Assembly: GCA_013329165.1 (NCBI GenBank)
Contig: DUKV01000006.1
Location: 1-52,515, forward strand
DNA length: 52,515 nucleotides
Origin: Methanocalculus sp.
GTDB taxonomy: Archaea; Halobacteriota; Methanomicrobia; Methanomicrobiales; Methanocorpusculaceae
Direction: 5' to 3'
Part shown: positions 25,606-33,908 of the stretch, one piece after another
Numbering within the stretch: the stretch's first letter is position 1
Layout: each line of letters starts with the position of its first letter
The notes under the pieces: generated by a model
The model's input: the letters and a program-made list of their open reading frames with translations, nothing else
What the model was told of the DNA's origin: nothing
Database searches by the model: none
Made by a program: the position numbers and the translations under genes

Positions 25606-25992
25606 ATGTCGTCTGTCATTGAACTGGATACCATGAACTGGGAGAAGACGGTTGAGAAAGCATATGATCCGATCACGCTCCTCTTTTATTCTCAAACATG
25701 CCCCCACTGCCACTCGATCATGCCTTATTTTGAAGAATATGCCGAAGAATTCAAGGGTGCAGTCGCCTTTGCCAGGATTGATGTCACGCAGAATCCCTGG
25801 ATTGCCGAGCGGTATGGCATTATGAGCACACCTACATTTGCGGTATTCTGCCATGGGCGATCGGTTGCACAGCTCGTTGGATCCGTCTATCCGGCACTCA
25901 TCAAAAAAATGATTGAAGAAGGATTGAAGAATGCACAGGAATGTGCCGGACAATCGACTGTTATTGATTATGAGATCACCGGGTATGGATGA
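25606..25992 (+). CDS. Thioredoxin-like protein with CPHC active site
   Basis: A 128-aa thioredoxin fold. ATG 25606 is used; the frame also opens at GTG 25576, but that adds only ten unrelated residues. The active-site segment YSQTCPHCHSIMPYFEEYA carries CPHC (DsbA/glutaredoxin-like dipeptide rather than CGPC), and the cis-Pro segment GIMSTPTFAVF is intact. No signal peptide, so it should be cytosolic. It starts 43 bp after the AbrB-PhoU gene in the same direction and may be co-transcribed. It ends convergently with the photolyase pseudogene. Confidence 0.9.
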   Translation: MSSVIELDTMNWEKTVEKAYDPITLLFYSQTCPHCHSIMPYFEEYAEEFKGAVAFARIDVTQNPWIAERYGIMSTPTFAVFCHGRSVAQLVGSVYPALIKKMIEEGLKNAQECAGQSTVIDYEITGYG

Positions 25993-26046
25993 TCCGATCC
26001 ATCCATAATTCCTCCTCTTTTTTCATTCTCCAGATGCTGACTCTCA

Positions 26047-27404
26047 TCAGGGTTGAACCGGTGCATCTGACAGTTGTTCCACTCGCTCTACATATCCGGC
26101 AATATCTCCTTTCCGCAGCAGTCCATTCGCATTCATGTACCGCACCTTCCCAAAGATTGGGCGTTCCTTCCAGGCGCTGTCATGTTTGCCAAAACACCAT
26201 GCAACTCCTGCATATCCGTTTGGATCACGGCCATCCAGTTCATAGGTATCGTTTAAGTGAAGGGCATTCCGGTATCCGATCTCCGGTGTTTCCGACCACT
26301 CCAGGATCTTCTTCCCCCAGTACATCCGCATGTAATTATGTATCTTCCCGTTGAGGATCATCTCCTTATGGGCTGCATTCCAGAAGGGATCATGCGTCTC
26401 TGCCCGTTCAAGATCCTCATATGAATAGGTATAGTCACGGGCATCATCAGCATGTTCCGCAAGGGTTTTCCAAGCCTATTCCAGCAGGCAGTTGATGGAA
26501 TCATATTGTTCATTATACCAGACAAAGTTGATGGCAAGCTCCCTTCTGACGATCACCTCCTCAAGAAAACCTGGCAGATCCCAGGCTGCACGTGCCACTT
26601 CAAGGGGTGATATCTGGCCAAAATGCAGGTACGGTGAAGACCTGAGGTGACCTCGCGTCCGGGATCATTTTGTGCTGTATCATAGAGATGAGTGGGAGCG
26701 GCAAGAAATACTGCCAGTCTCCTTGCTGCCCCGGCTCGTCCGCCATGTGCCATGAGTGGGTTCTCCGGCTCAAAGAATCCGATCTTCTTCAGCAAACTAT
26801 CGATATCGGTGGGATCGTGATCAGACTCCACATTCTCGGGCGCAGGTCGTTTTAGCTTGATCTCTTCCACAGGATGAAGAAAATGGGAGATCTGTGGAGT
26901 TATCCTGCGCCTCAGTGTGACAGCAGACCACTCCTCTTTGAGAGATGCTGCCCTCACCAGCACCACACAGTCTGATTCAACCTCAATCACCGGAGAGTGG
27001 GCCTCTTCTGTAATGGCATGACGGATCTGACGCTCATGTCTGAGATATCCATGATCCACGACCAGTAATGCGACATCCTGGATGAAGTGAGGCACCAGTT
27101 GATCCGGATCACCCATAATCAATGAAAGGGGTATGCCCCGTTCAAGAAGCTTTGTGTGAGTTTCTGCCAGCCCCTCGATCATGAAACGGAACGAACGGGA
27201 TGTTGCAAGCGGGTATTTTGGATCAAGACAGAAGAGAAGACTGAGTGGAACTCCACGCTGATTCGCTTCATTCACAGCATACTCAAGGGCATGATTCTCT
27301 TCTGCCCTCTGTGATCGCTGCATCCAGTAGATTACATGATCTCCGCCCCTGTTTCTCCCTCTTTCCGGTACTGTATCCGTTCCGGATTGATCATAGGTGG
27401 ACAT
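26047..27404 (-). pseudogene. Class II CPD photolyase pseudogene (frameshift and nonsense)
   Basis: The remnant covers a whole class II deoxyribodipyrimidine photolyase in two frames. Part one starts at ATG 27404 (MSTYDQSGTD) and runs to about 26638, where the frame shifts by a 1-nt loss; the new frame reads [20 protein letters not shown], the expected core. It then meets TAG at 26478-26476 exactly where the family has Trp (CLLE-stop-AWKTL). Downstream, [19 protein letters not shown] and [17 protein letters not shown] remain well conserved to the stop at 26047. High conservation means recent inactivation. The enzyme would repair UV-induced pyrimidine dimers with FAD. It is divergent from the MutY-like gene. 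Confidence 0.88.
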
Positions 27405-27434
27405 AACCGGGATAGAGCAGATAATACCTCCCAT

Positions 27435-28379
27435 ATGCAGGAACAAGGAAGTATTTGTTCAGCTACGATCGCATACTGCATAGTGAACGGAACTATTGAT
27501 TATGAGCTTGCCGGGAAAGAGAGGGCAGTTCAGAGAGCCGCAGCAAAAGGTCCGGATAAAGAATCAATTGAACTCTTCTCTGACCTTATACTCTCATATT
27601 ATCGGCAATACGGGCGTGATCTCCCCTGGCGTAGAACAGCAGATCCCTACTCAATCCTGGTCTCAGAGATCATGCTCCAACAGACCCAGGTGGAGCGGGT
27701 TGCTCCAAAATATACCCTCTTTATTGACCAGTTCAAAACGATCGATTGCCTTGCATCCGCTCCGCTCTCTTCTGTTCTTTCCGCATGGTCAGGGCTTGGC
27801 TATAACAGGCGTGCGGTCAACCTTCAGAAGACGGCAATCATCCTGAGGGATGAGTATAACAGTCTGGTTCCAGAGGATCCGGCTATCCTTGAAAGGCTCC
27901 CGGGTATTGGGAAGGCAACCGCCTCAGCAATCTGTGCATATGCATTCAATATGCCCGTTGTCTATATCGAGACGAATATCCGAAGAATCTGTATCCATTA
28001 TTTCTTTCAGGATCGCGATAATATCCATGATGCCGAGCTCCTGCCTATTATCCGCGATACTCTCTACCATGATAACCCACGAGAATGGTATAGCGCTCTT
28101 ATGGATTATGGGACACATCTGAAAAAACGTAATGATAACCCGAATAAGCGGAGCAGGCATTATACACGCCAGGCTCCATTCGCCGGTTCAGATCGGGAGA
28201 TCCGGGGTTCTGCCCTCCGGCTGCTCCTTGAGAGAGAGGAGATCAACAAAAGCGCTCTTATCGGTGCCCTCGCTGGTACAGGTAATAGAGAAAGAGGACG
28301 AATTGAGAGGGTGCTTGCAGATCTCGAAAAGGAAGGTTTTGTCCGGGAAGATGCTGGTCTCTACTCGATAAAAGAATGA
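27435..28379 (+). CDS. MutY-like HhH-GPD DNA glycosylase lacking the Fe-S cluster
   Basis: A 314-aa glycosylase of the HhH-GPD superfamily. ATG 27435 (MQEQGSICSA) is the best start; the longer frame overlaps the photolyase remnant. The motif PWRRTADPYSILVSEIMLQQTQ, with catalytic Glu, is MutY-like, and the helix-hairpin-helix LPGIGKATASAI is followed by YIETNIRRI, with Glu-Thr where MutY has Asp-Gly. The Cys-X6-Cys-X2-Cys-X5-Cys motif is absent (the segment after LMDYGTHLKKR has no Cys). It probably removes a mismatched adenine opposite oxidised guanine, or another mismatched base; substrate uncertain. The C-terminal extension (260-314) looks like a winged helix. Confidence 0.85.
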   Translation: MQEQGSICSATIAYCIVNGTIDYELAGKERAVQRAAAKGPDKESIELFSDLILSYYRQYGRDLPWRRTADPYSILVSEIMLQQTQVERVAPKYTLFIDQFKTIDCLASAPLSSVLSAWSGLGYNRRAVNLQKTAIILRDEYNSLVPEDPAILERLPGIGKATASAICAYAFNMPVVYIETNIRRICIHYFFQDRDNIHDAELLPIIRDTLYHDNPREWYSALMDYGTHLKKRNDNPNKRSRHYTRQAPFAGSDREIRGSALRLLLEREEINKSALIGALAGTGNRERGRIERVLADLEKEGFVREDAGLYSIKE

Positions 28380-28388
28380 TGATATTGA

Positions 28389-28874
28389 TTATATATTCTT
28401 CAGCGCGACAATATCCTTTACCCCGGAAAGTTTCCAGACCATCGATCGTTCTTCCATTGCAATGGATTCTGGTGGGTCCTGTGGAGAGTGGCCGAGCGCC
28501 GCGAGAATGTTGTTTGAGAGTTTTCGCTCTTTGATCAGGTTTACAAAGTTCTCGCGAACGATCTTCTTCTCAATTGAGTCTGTTACTTCCTCAATTCTTC
28601 CCTGTATCGTCACAAATGTGTAACAGGAGAGATCATTTGAGTACTTTTCCACCTCTACAGACACATAAGGACTCTCCCGGAAGAGGTTTACCTTTCTGCC
28701 ATACTTTGTTGAGAGGAAATATAGGTGTTTCCCATCGAACACATACAGGAATGGGGCAATGTAGGGATATTTCTCTCCCTGAAACGCTATCCGGGATATA
28801 TAGCCTTCCTCGATAAGACTGTCATACTCCTTCTTCTCCATCTTTGGGATCTTAATGATCTCCATCCAATTCAC
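28389..28874 (-). CDS. Pyridoxamine 5'-phosphate oxidase-like FMN-binding protein
   Basis: A 161-aa split-barrel flavin-binding protein. Family features are the LIEEGYISRIAFQGEKYPYI strand region (about 20-38), a GKHLYFLSTKYGRKVNLF segment with the FMN-phosphate Lys/Arg, and the SVEVEKY strand. Such proteins reduce or bind flavins or F420, and some are nitroimidazole-type reductases, so substrate is open. The ATG overlaps the stop of the upstream MFS gene, now a pseudogene, so it was formerly part of a two-gene operon. An intact frame suggests it still functions. Confidence 0.85.
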   Translation of the reverse strand: MNWMEIIKIPKMEKKEYDSLIEEGYISRIAFQGEKYPYIAPFLYVFDGKHLYFLSTKYGRKVNLFRESPYVSVEVEKYSNDLSCYTFVTIQGRIEEVTDSIEKKIVRENFVNLIKERKLSNNILAALGHSPQDPPESIAMEERSMVWKLSGVKDIVALKNI

Positions 28875-29765
28875 CTGATTAACGATAACGTCTCAGTCGG
28901 GTTAAAGGTATTGATTTTCCTCTCAATGGTACGAGTCAATGAGTCAATGCCAGCACCCCGTGCAAGTACCAGAAACGCTATGGCAGCAATAAGGGAAATA
29001 ATACCTGCAATCTCAAATACTGCCCTGATATCAAGGATATCCATTATGTAGCCGGAGATGATCGGGGACGTCACCATTCCGACACTCATGGCGGTATTGA
29101 ACGCACCCATACAGGCTCCCTGCCCAAATTCCCGTCCGGCAATCGCAACCACTGCTGTGTATGCAGGCATCCTAAGAGCACTCCCGATTCCAAGGATGAA
29201 TGAGACAAGGATTAGGCCAAAGAATCCGGCAGTAAAAGGAATGAGCGTATACAGGCGGCAGATGAAAGGGCTGCCCCCAGCAGAAAGACCATCTCAATTC
29301 CAACAGCATCAAGGATAGTACCGCCGATCAATGGTCCGTATCCAAGCCTGAGGAAGAGCGAGGTGTTGAATGAGTACATGCAGAATCCGTCTCTGCCTGG
29401 GGGTGAGAGATCGGCAACATATGCCATTGCAACCGGTGCGACCATGGCCAAGGAAGATCCATGGGCAATTCTCACAGGAGTCAGTCCGGCAACCGGGGAG
29501 GCGAAGATATAGGCAATAGAGAGGATGGTGAAGAGCGCACGTCCGATGAGGATGAAATATATCCTCCTTTTCCTGTCTGAATATCAGCCGATCAGAGGCA
29601 TGAAAACAGCTCGGGACAGGGCAAAGCCAGAGAAGATTGGCCCGATTCCAATACCGGTAGCTCCAAGGGTATCTGCATAATAAAGGGGCAGTGGAAGAAC
29701 AACCCCAATCCCAGCATCGAGGCAAGGACGGCGATGAAGAGAAACCGGAGACCAAGCCTCTTCAT
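28871..29765 (-). pseudogene. MFS transporter pseudogene (two frameshifts and a nonsense codon)
   Basis: A 12-helix MFS gene in four pieces. ATG 29765 (MKRLGLRFLFIAV) has GAGGAG before it; the frame breaks near 29700 inside a G-run, where GLG should run on to VVLPLPLYYADT. TGA at 29586-29584 replaces the expected Trp in MPLIG-stop-YSDRKRR, the motif A region. A third lesion between about 29243 and 29285 shifts the frame again before TAGFFGLILVSF. The final part (29170-28871) has GSALRMPAYTAVVAIAGRE and ends in a stop that overlaps the FMN-binding gene start. Residual similarity is good, so decay is recent. Single-base losses could be sequencing errors, but the TGA is not a homopolymer artefact. 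Confidence 0.85.
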
Positions 29766-29856
29766 CAAAAGAAACTCCTCTTTCTCTTATGGTATCAATT
29801 GTTTCTATCCAAACCTGTATCAAGCTGCGCATACAACCATAAGGTGTCTGGTGGAT

Positions 29857-30558
29857 ATGCAGGATTTCCTACTCCATGACGGCCTCTTTGATGCTGTCCT
29901 TTTTGATCTCGATAATACACTTGTCGATTTTATATCCGCTAAAAAGAAGGCCTGTGCTTCTGTCATCGAAGAACTGGGATGCGGCGATCCCGATGAACTC
30001 TTCTCGTACTTCCTCAGGAAGCGGTATGGTTTTGAAGACTATGGAAATATCTTTGATTATCTCTCTGATATCGGGATACGGGGATCAGCAACATATCTTG
30101 AGTCATGTACACTCTATGAGAACGAAAAACTCTTTAATATCCATCCATATAAGGGGATCGAAGAGATGCTTTCCGGATTACGCTCAAAAGGAATGCGGCT
30201 TGGCGTGGTGACGGATGCAGATTCCGATCATGCGGAAAAACGGCTGAAAAAGGCAGATCTTTTTCAGTATTTTGACATTGTCATGACTCCGGATATCAGT
30301 GGCAGCCGAAAGCCTGATCCGGACTCATTTCTAATGGCCCTTGATTCAATCCGGGCCGATCCGGTTCATACAATACATGTCGGAGACAGCATCCGCCGGG
30401 ATATCGAACCGGCAAACCGGCTTGGGATCTGCACCATTCATGCTGCATATGGGGACTGGCATCCTGAGGAGATGATGGGGTCCCCTGTCCGGACACTCCG
30501 GGTTGAGCGATCAGAGGATCTTCTCCGCCTGATGCTGGGCAATTGTACAGACCTGTAA
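29857..30558 (+). CDS. HAD-superfamily hydrolase (phosphoglycolate phosphatase-like)
   Basis: A 233-aa HAD phosphatase starting at ATG 29857 (MQDFLLHDGL). Motif I is VLFDLDNTLVD (nucleophile Asp), motif II VTDAD, motif III SRKPDPDSF with the Lys, and motif IV HVGDSIRRDIEPA. The helical cap after motif I marks subfamily I. The substrate is a small phosphorylated metabolite, not identifiable here. It is divergent from the MFS pseudogene and ends convergently with the DUF1622 gene. Confidence 0.9.
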   Translation: MQDFLLHDGLFDAVLFDLDNTLVDFISAKKKACASVIEELGCGDPDELFSYFLRKRYGFEDYGNIFDYLSDIGIRGSATYLESCTLYENEKLFNIHPYKGIEEMLSGLRSKGMRLGVVTDADSDHAEKRLKKADLFQYFDIVMTPDISGSRKPDPDSFLMALDSIRADPVHTIHVGDSIRRDIEPANRLGICTIHAAYGDWHPEEMMGSPVRTLRVERSEDLLRLMLGNCTDL

Positions 30559-30582
30559 TTTTTTGGGTGGTAGGGGGATTAT

Positions 30583-30918
30583 TTAGCTATCATCCAATGG
30601 ATACTCCTGTGTTTCTTTCGAGAGGAAGTAGGAGAGGACCGTTCGTATTGCGACGATTGCACCCAGGAGCATTACCTCCTCTATTGAAGGTGCGATGATT
30701 GTTGCGAGAAGATCTGCTGCAATGATAAATTCAAGCCCAAAAATCAGCTTATTTGTAAAATCTCTCCGTATGTAATTATATGAGTAAGCAGTATTTTTCA
30801 GGAGTTCGATATAAATAACCCCGACAGCTCCCCGCAAACCACCATAGATGATCATGATTGCACCGATTGACTCAAAGATTAGAATGACAGAGTCCAGTAA
30901 AAGATTCAGGTAATCCAT
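30583..30918 (-). CDS. DUF1622 membrane protein
   Basis: A 111-aa protein with about three hydrophobic segments (2-27, 55-72, 78-98). The characteristic block KLIFGLEFIIAADLLATIIAPSIEE followed by AIVAIRTVLSYFLSKE places it in DUF1622, a widespread small membrane family without known function. It is a single gene with an AT-rich upstream region. Confidence 0.85.
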   Translation of the reverse strand: MDYLNLLLDSVILIFESIGAIMIIYGGLRGAVGVIYIELLKNTAYSYNYIRRDFTNKLIFGLEFIIAADLLATIIAPSIEEVMLLGAIVAIRTVLSYFLSKETQEYPLDDS

Positions 30919-31101
30919 AATAATGTATCAATAGAGTGACCCTCACATAAGGATCACGGAATACACGTCCTTTTCTGATCGTTCGCTAAAAACCAGAGTG
31001 GCCTCTCCTGAGCATACCATCCTCTGGGATATTCTCAATAAGGGTGCGGTATAAGATGATCCCAGGTATGCTTGATGAGTAAGAATGGAGGAGTTCTCGG
31101 A

Positions 31102-31677
31102 ATGATGAAGCTGATGGCCCAAAAGATACAGTCCATCGCCGAATCTATTGCAGATGAAGAGGTGGATGCATTTACCAAGGCCATTTTGTCTGCGAATCGC
31201 GTCTATGTTATGGGGGCGGGGAGATCCGGTCTTGTTGCAAAAGCCTTTGCGATGCGCCTGATGCATCTTGGTTTCATCTCATATGTGGTTGGGGAGACAA
31301 TTACCCCGGCAATTGATAAGAATGATATGCTGATTGCCTTCTCTGGATCAGGAAATACCAGATCAATTGCCGATGTTGCCCAGACTGCAAAAGGATTGGG
31401 TGCAACTGTCGGACTGATAACATCAAATAAGGAATCAGCGATCGGACAGATTGCCGATACAATTGTGGTGATAGAGAGCCAGCGCGATGCTGTCACTGAT
31501 GAGTCTCATGAATATGATATCCGGCAGATGATGGGTGAACACAAGTCATTTGCGCCCCTTGGCACTATCTTTGAGACGACCTCCATGGTATTCTCAGATG
31601 CCCTTGTCTCACACCTGATGGAGATCACCGAGACATCCGAGGGAGAGTTAAAGAAACGGCATACCAATATTGAGTAA
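31102..31677 (+). CDS. 6-phospho-3-hexuloisomerase
   Basis: A 191-aa SIS-domain isomerase interconverting 3-hexulose-6-phosphate and fructose-6-phosphate in the ribulose monophosphate route, which many archaea use in reverse to make ribulose-5-phosphate. ATG 31102 has GGAGGAG eight bases before it; ATG 31075 and TTG 31072 are upstream alternatives. Landmarks are VYVMGAGRSGLVAKAFAMRL, the SIS motif AFSGSGNTRS and the basic C-terminal region. The usual partner, hexulose-6-phosphate synthase (or a Fae-Hps fusion), is not in this window. Confidence 0.92.
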   Translation: MMKLMAQKIQSIAESIADEEVDAFTKAILSANRVYVMGAGRSGLVAKAFAMRLMHLGFISYVVGETITPAIDKNDMLIAFSGSGNTRSIADVAQTAKGLGATVGLITSNKESAIGQIADTIVVIESQRDAVTDESHEYDIRQMMGEHKSFAPLGTIFETTSMVFSDALVSHLMEITETSEGELKKRHTNIE

Positions 31678-31689
31678 GGAGAGTCTTAT

Positions 31690-32784
31690 ATGAAGTTTGC
31701 AGACAGGGTAATGAATCTGGAAATCTCCGGAATCAGGAAGATCTTCGAAGTGGCAGGGCCGGATGCGATCAGCCTTGCCCTTGGCCAGCCCGATTTTGAT
31801 ACCCCGCTTCACATCAAGGAGGCGGCGATACAGGCGATACGCGATGGAAAAACAGGATATACGCCAAATTCAGGCATTCCTGAACTCAGGGAGGCAATCT
31901 CCCAAAAATTCAGGCGTGAGAACAATCTCCATTACTCGCCTTCAGACATAATTGTCTGCGCTGGTGCCAGCGAGGCACTGAATATAGCAATGCAGGCGAT
32001 CATTAATCCCGGTGACCGGGTTATCTATTCGGATCCCGGATTTGTCTCATATGGTGCGATCGCCGAACTTGCAGGTGGTGCTCCTGATCCTGTTCCGCTG
32101 GGAGATGATCTGAGGATCGATCTCGATCGAACCTGTGAGGCAATAGATGGTGCCCGGATGATCGTCCTGAACTCCCCTTCAAATCCGACAGGAGTGGTTG
32201 AGTCTGAGGAGACGATCAGGGGTATTGTTGAGTACGCTGATGATCAGGGGACGCTTGTAATCTCTGATGAAGTCTATGAGCACTTCATCTACGGAGGAAA
32301 GCATTACAGTGCTGCCCTGTATGGAGATAATGTCATCACCATCAATGCCACCAGCAAGACCTATGCGATGACAGGCTGGCGGATCGGGCTTCTTGCAGCA
32401 CCTTTAGAGGTAGCCGAGGAATGCCTGAAAATCCATCAGTACACAATCGCCTGCGCGTCATCCATCTCCCAGTATGCTGCTCTTGCAGCCTACACCGGAG
32501 ATCAGCGTGTTGTTAAAGAGATGCGTGACGAGTATCATGCCCGCCGCGACCTGATGGCAGGTGGCCTGAAGGAGATGGGCTTTGATTTCACTGTTCCTGA
32601 AGGGGCGTTCTATCTGTTTGTTCCGATGAGTGCAGAACAACTGGAGGCGATCATCTCAGCAGGCGTGATCATTGTGCCCGGAACCGCGTTTGGTGCTCAG
32701 GGAGAAGGTTTTGCCAGGATCAGTTATGCAGCCTCACAGGATGCCCTGAAAGAAGCACTTAATCGGATACGAAACGTTGTATGA
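31690..32784 (+). CDS. Class I/II aminotransferase (aspartate aminotransferase-like)
   Basis: A 364-aa PLP-dependent fold type I aminotransferase. Conserved elements are SLALGQPDF (26-34), ICAGASEALNIA, the NSPSNPTGV loop, DEVYEHFIYG and the PLP-lysine in NATSKTYAMTGWRIG. Arg in GFARISYA near the C-terminus binds the substrate carboxylate. It probably transaminates aspartate or aromatic keto acids. It starts 12 bp after the isomerase gene and is followed closely by the M42 peptidase. Confidence 0.92.
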   Translation: MKFADRVMNLEISGIRKIFEVAGPDAISLALGQPDFDTPLHIKEAAIQAIRDGKTGYTPNSGIPELREAISQKFRRENNLHYSPSDIIVCAGASEALNIAMQAIINPGDRVIYSDPGFVSYGAIAELAGGAPDPVPLGDDLRIDLDRTCEAIDGARMIVLNSPSNPTGVVESEETIRGIVEYADDQGTLVISDEVYEHFIYGGKHYSAALYGDNVITINATSKTYAMTGWRIGLLAAPLEVAEECLKIHQYTIACASSISQYAALAAYTGDQRVVKEMRDEYHARRDLMAGGLKEMGFDFTVPEGAFYLFVPMSAEQLEAIISAGVIIVPGTAFGAQGEGFARISYAASQDALKEALNRIRNVV

Positions 32785-32793
32785 GTGATTAAC

Positions 32794-33825
32794 ATGGTAC
32801 TGGATTTACTCAGAAAGCTCTCGGATGCACATGGCTTATCGAGCCGCGAGCAGAACATCCGGGAGATCATCAAAGAAGAGATTGCCTCCTATGTCGATGA
32901 GATCAGGACCGATTCTATGGGTAACCTGATTGCTGTCAGGAAAGGTGGTGACTTCAAGGTGATGGTTGCTGCCCATATGGATGAGATCGGTTGTATGGCT
33001 CAGTATATCGATGACCGTGGCTTCATCAGATTCGTCACCATCGGTGGTTGGTTCACCCCGGCGCTCTATGCCCAGAGGGTAATCCTCCATGGAACAAAAG
33101 GTCCTGTTACCGGAGTGCTTGGTGGGAAGCCACCGCATATGATGTCAGATGATGAGCGGAAGAAACCGCTGAAGCCAGAAGATCTCTTCATAGATATTGG
33201 TGTTTCATCAGCTGAAGAAGCCGCAGATCTCGGTATTGAGATCGGATGTCCCATAACAATTGATCGGGATCTCAGGGAGCTTGCTGGCAGCCGTGTTACC
33301 GGGAAGGCATTTGATGATCGGGTCGGTGTTGCAATGATCATCGAGATGCTGAAGCAGCTTGAGACAGAACATACGGTCTATGCAGTATTTACGGTCCAGG
33401 AAGAGGTGGGGCTGAAAGGTGCAAAGACAAGTGCGTATGCCATCAACCCCAACTGTGCCATAGCAATCGACGTCACTATTCCGGGTGATCATCCGGGAAT
33501 AGAAAAGAAAGATGCGAGCATCGAGATGGGCAAAGGTCCTGTCATCATATTGGTTTCGGCAAGTGGCAGGGGATTATTGTCAGATCAGGCAATGGTTGAC
33601 TGGTTGAGGAGAACAGCCGATGAATCCGGAATCCCTTACCAGATTGAGGTTGGAACCGGAGGCAATACAGATGCGACCATCATTCATCTTGAACAGGGTG
33701 GCATCCCCAGTGTCCCGTTCTCGATTCCCGCCCGCTATATCCACTCCCCCGTTGAGGTGGTGGATATGCAGGATGTCAGGGCTGGGATCAGGATCCTTTC
33801 AGAAGCAATGAAAAGAAAACCATAA
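32794..33825 (+). CDS. M42 family aminopeptidase (CelM/TET type)
   Basis: A 343-aa cobalt/zinc aminopeptidase. Motifs are AAHMDEIG with metal His and Asp, the catalytic Glu pair in QEEVGLKGAKTS, DVTIPGDHPG, and the terminal metal His in ARYIHSPVEVV. These enzymes form 12-subunit TET particles trimming peptides downstream of the proteasome. ATG 32794 is favoured over GTG 32785. A hairpin plus T-run follows the stop. Confidence 0.93.
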   Translation: MVLDLLRKLSDAHGLSSREQNIREIIKEEIASYVDEIRTDSMGNLIAVRKGGDFKVMVAAHMDEIGCMAQYIDDRGFIRFVTIGGWFTPALYAQRVILHGTKGPVTGVLGGKPPHMMSDDERKKPLKPEDLFIDIGVSSAEEAADLGIEIGCPITIDRDLRELAGSRVTGKAFDDRVGVAMIIEMLKQLETEHTVYAVFTVQEEVGLKGAKTSAYAINPNCAIAIDVTIPGDHPGIEKKDASIEMGKGPVIILVSASGRGLLSDQAMVDWLRRTADESGIPYQIEVGTGGNTDATIIHLEQGGIPSVPFSIPARYIHSPVEVVDMQDVRAGIRILSEAMKRKP

Positions 33826-33847
33826 GAGGAAAAACCTCTCTGTTTTT
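33825..33847 (+). terminator. Hairpin and T-run after the M42 gene
   Basis: AGAGG (33825-33829) pairs with CCTCT (33835-33839) over a five-base A loop, followed within three bases by TTTTT. It overlaps the last base of the M42 stop. Confidence 0.4.
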
Positions 33848-33908
33848 CGAAAAAAAAGTGTTGAGATTGTAAGTATAACCCGATGATCTCTCTGCAGGTC
33901 TCATTCCC

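Noticed and set aside
26476..26478. TAG in the photolyase frame read as a pyrrolysine codon
   Set aside because: The family has a conserved Trp at this position (TGG to TAG is one change), a frameshift also breaks the gene, and there are no pyl genes in view.
29309..29755. A separate 148-aa gene on the minus strand
   Set aside because: It is a third frame across the MFS pseudogene and resembles no protein; the MFS frames explain the region.
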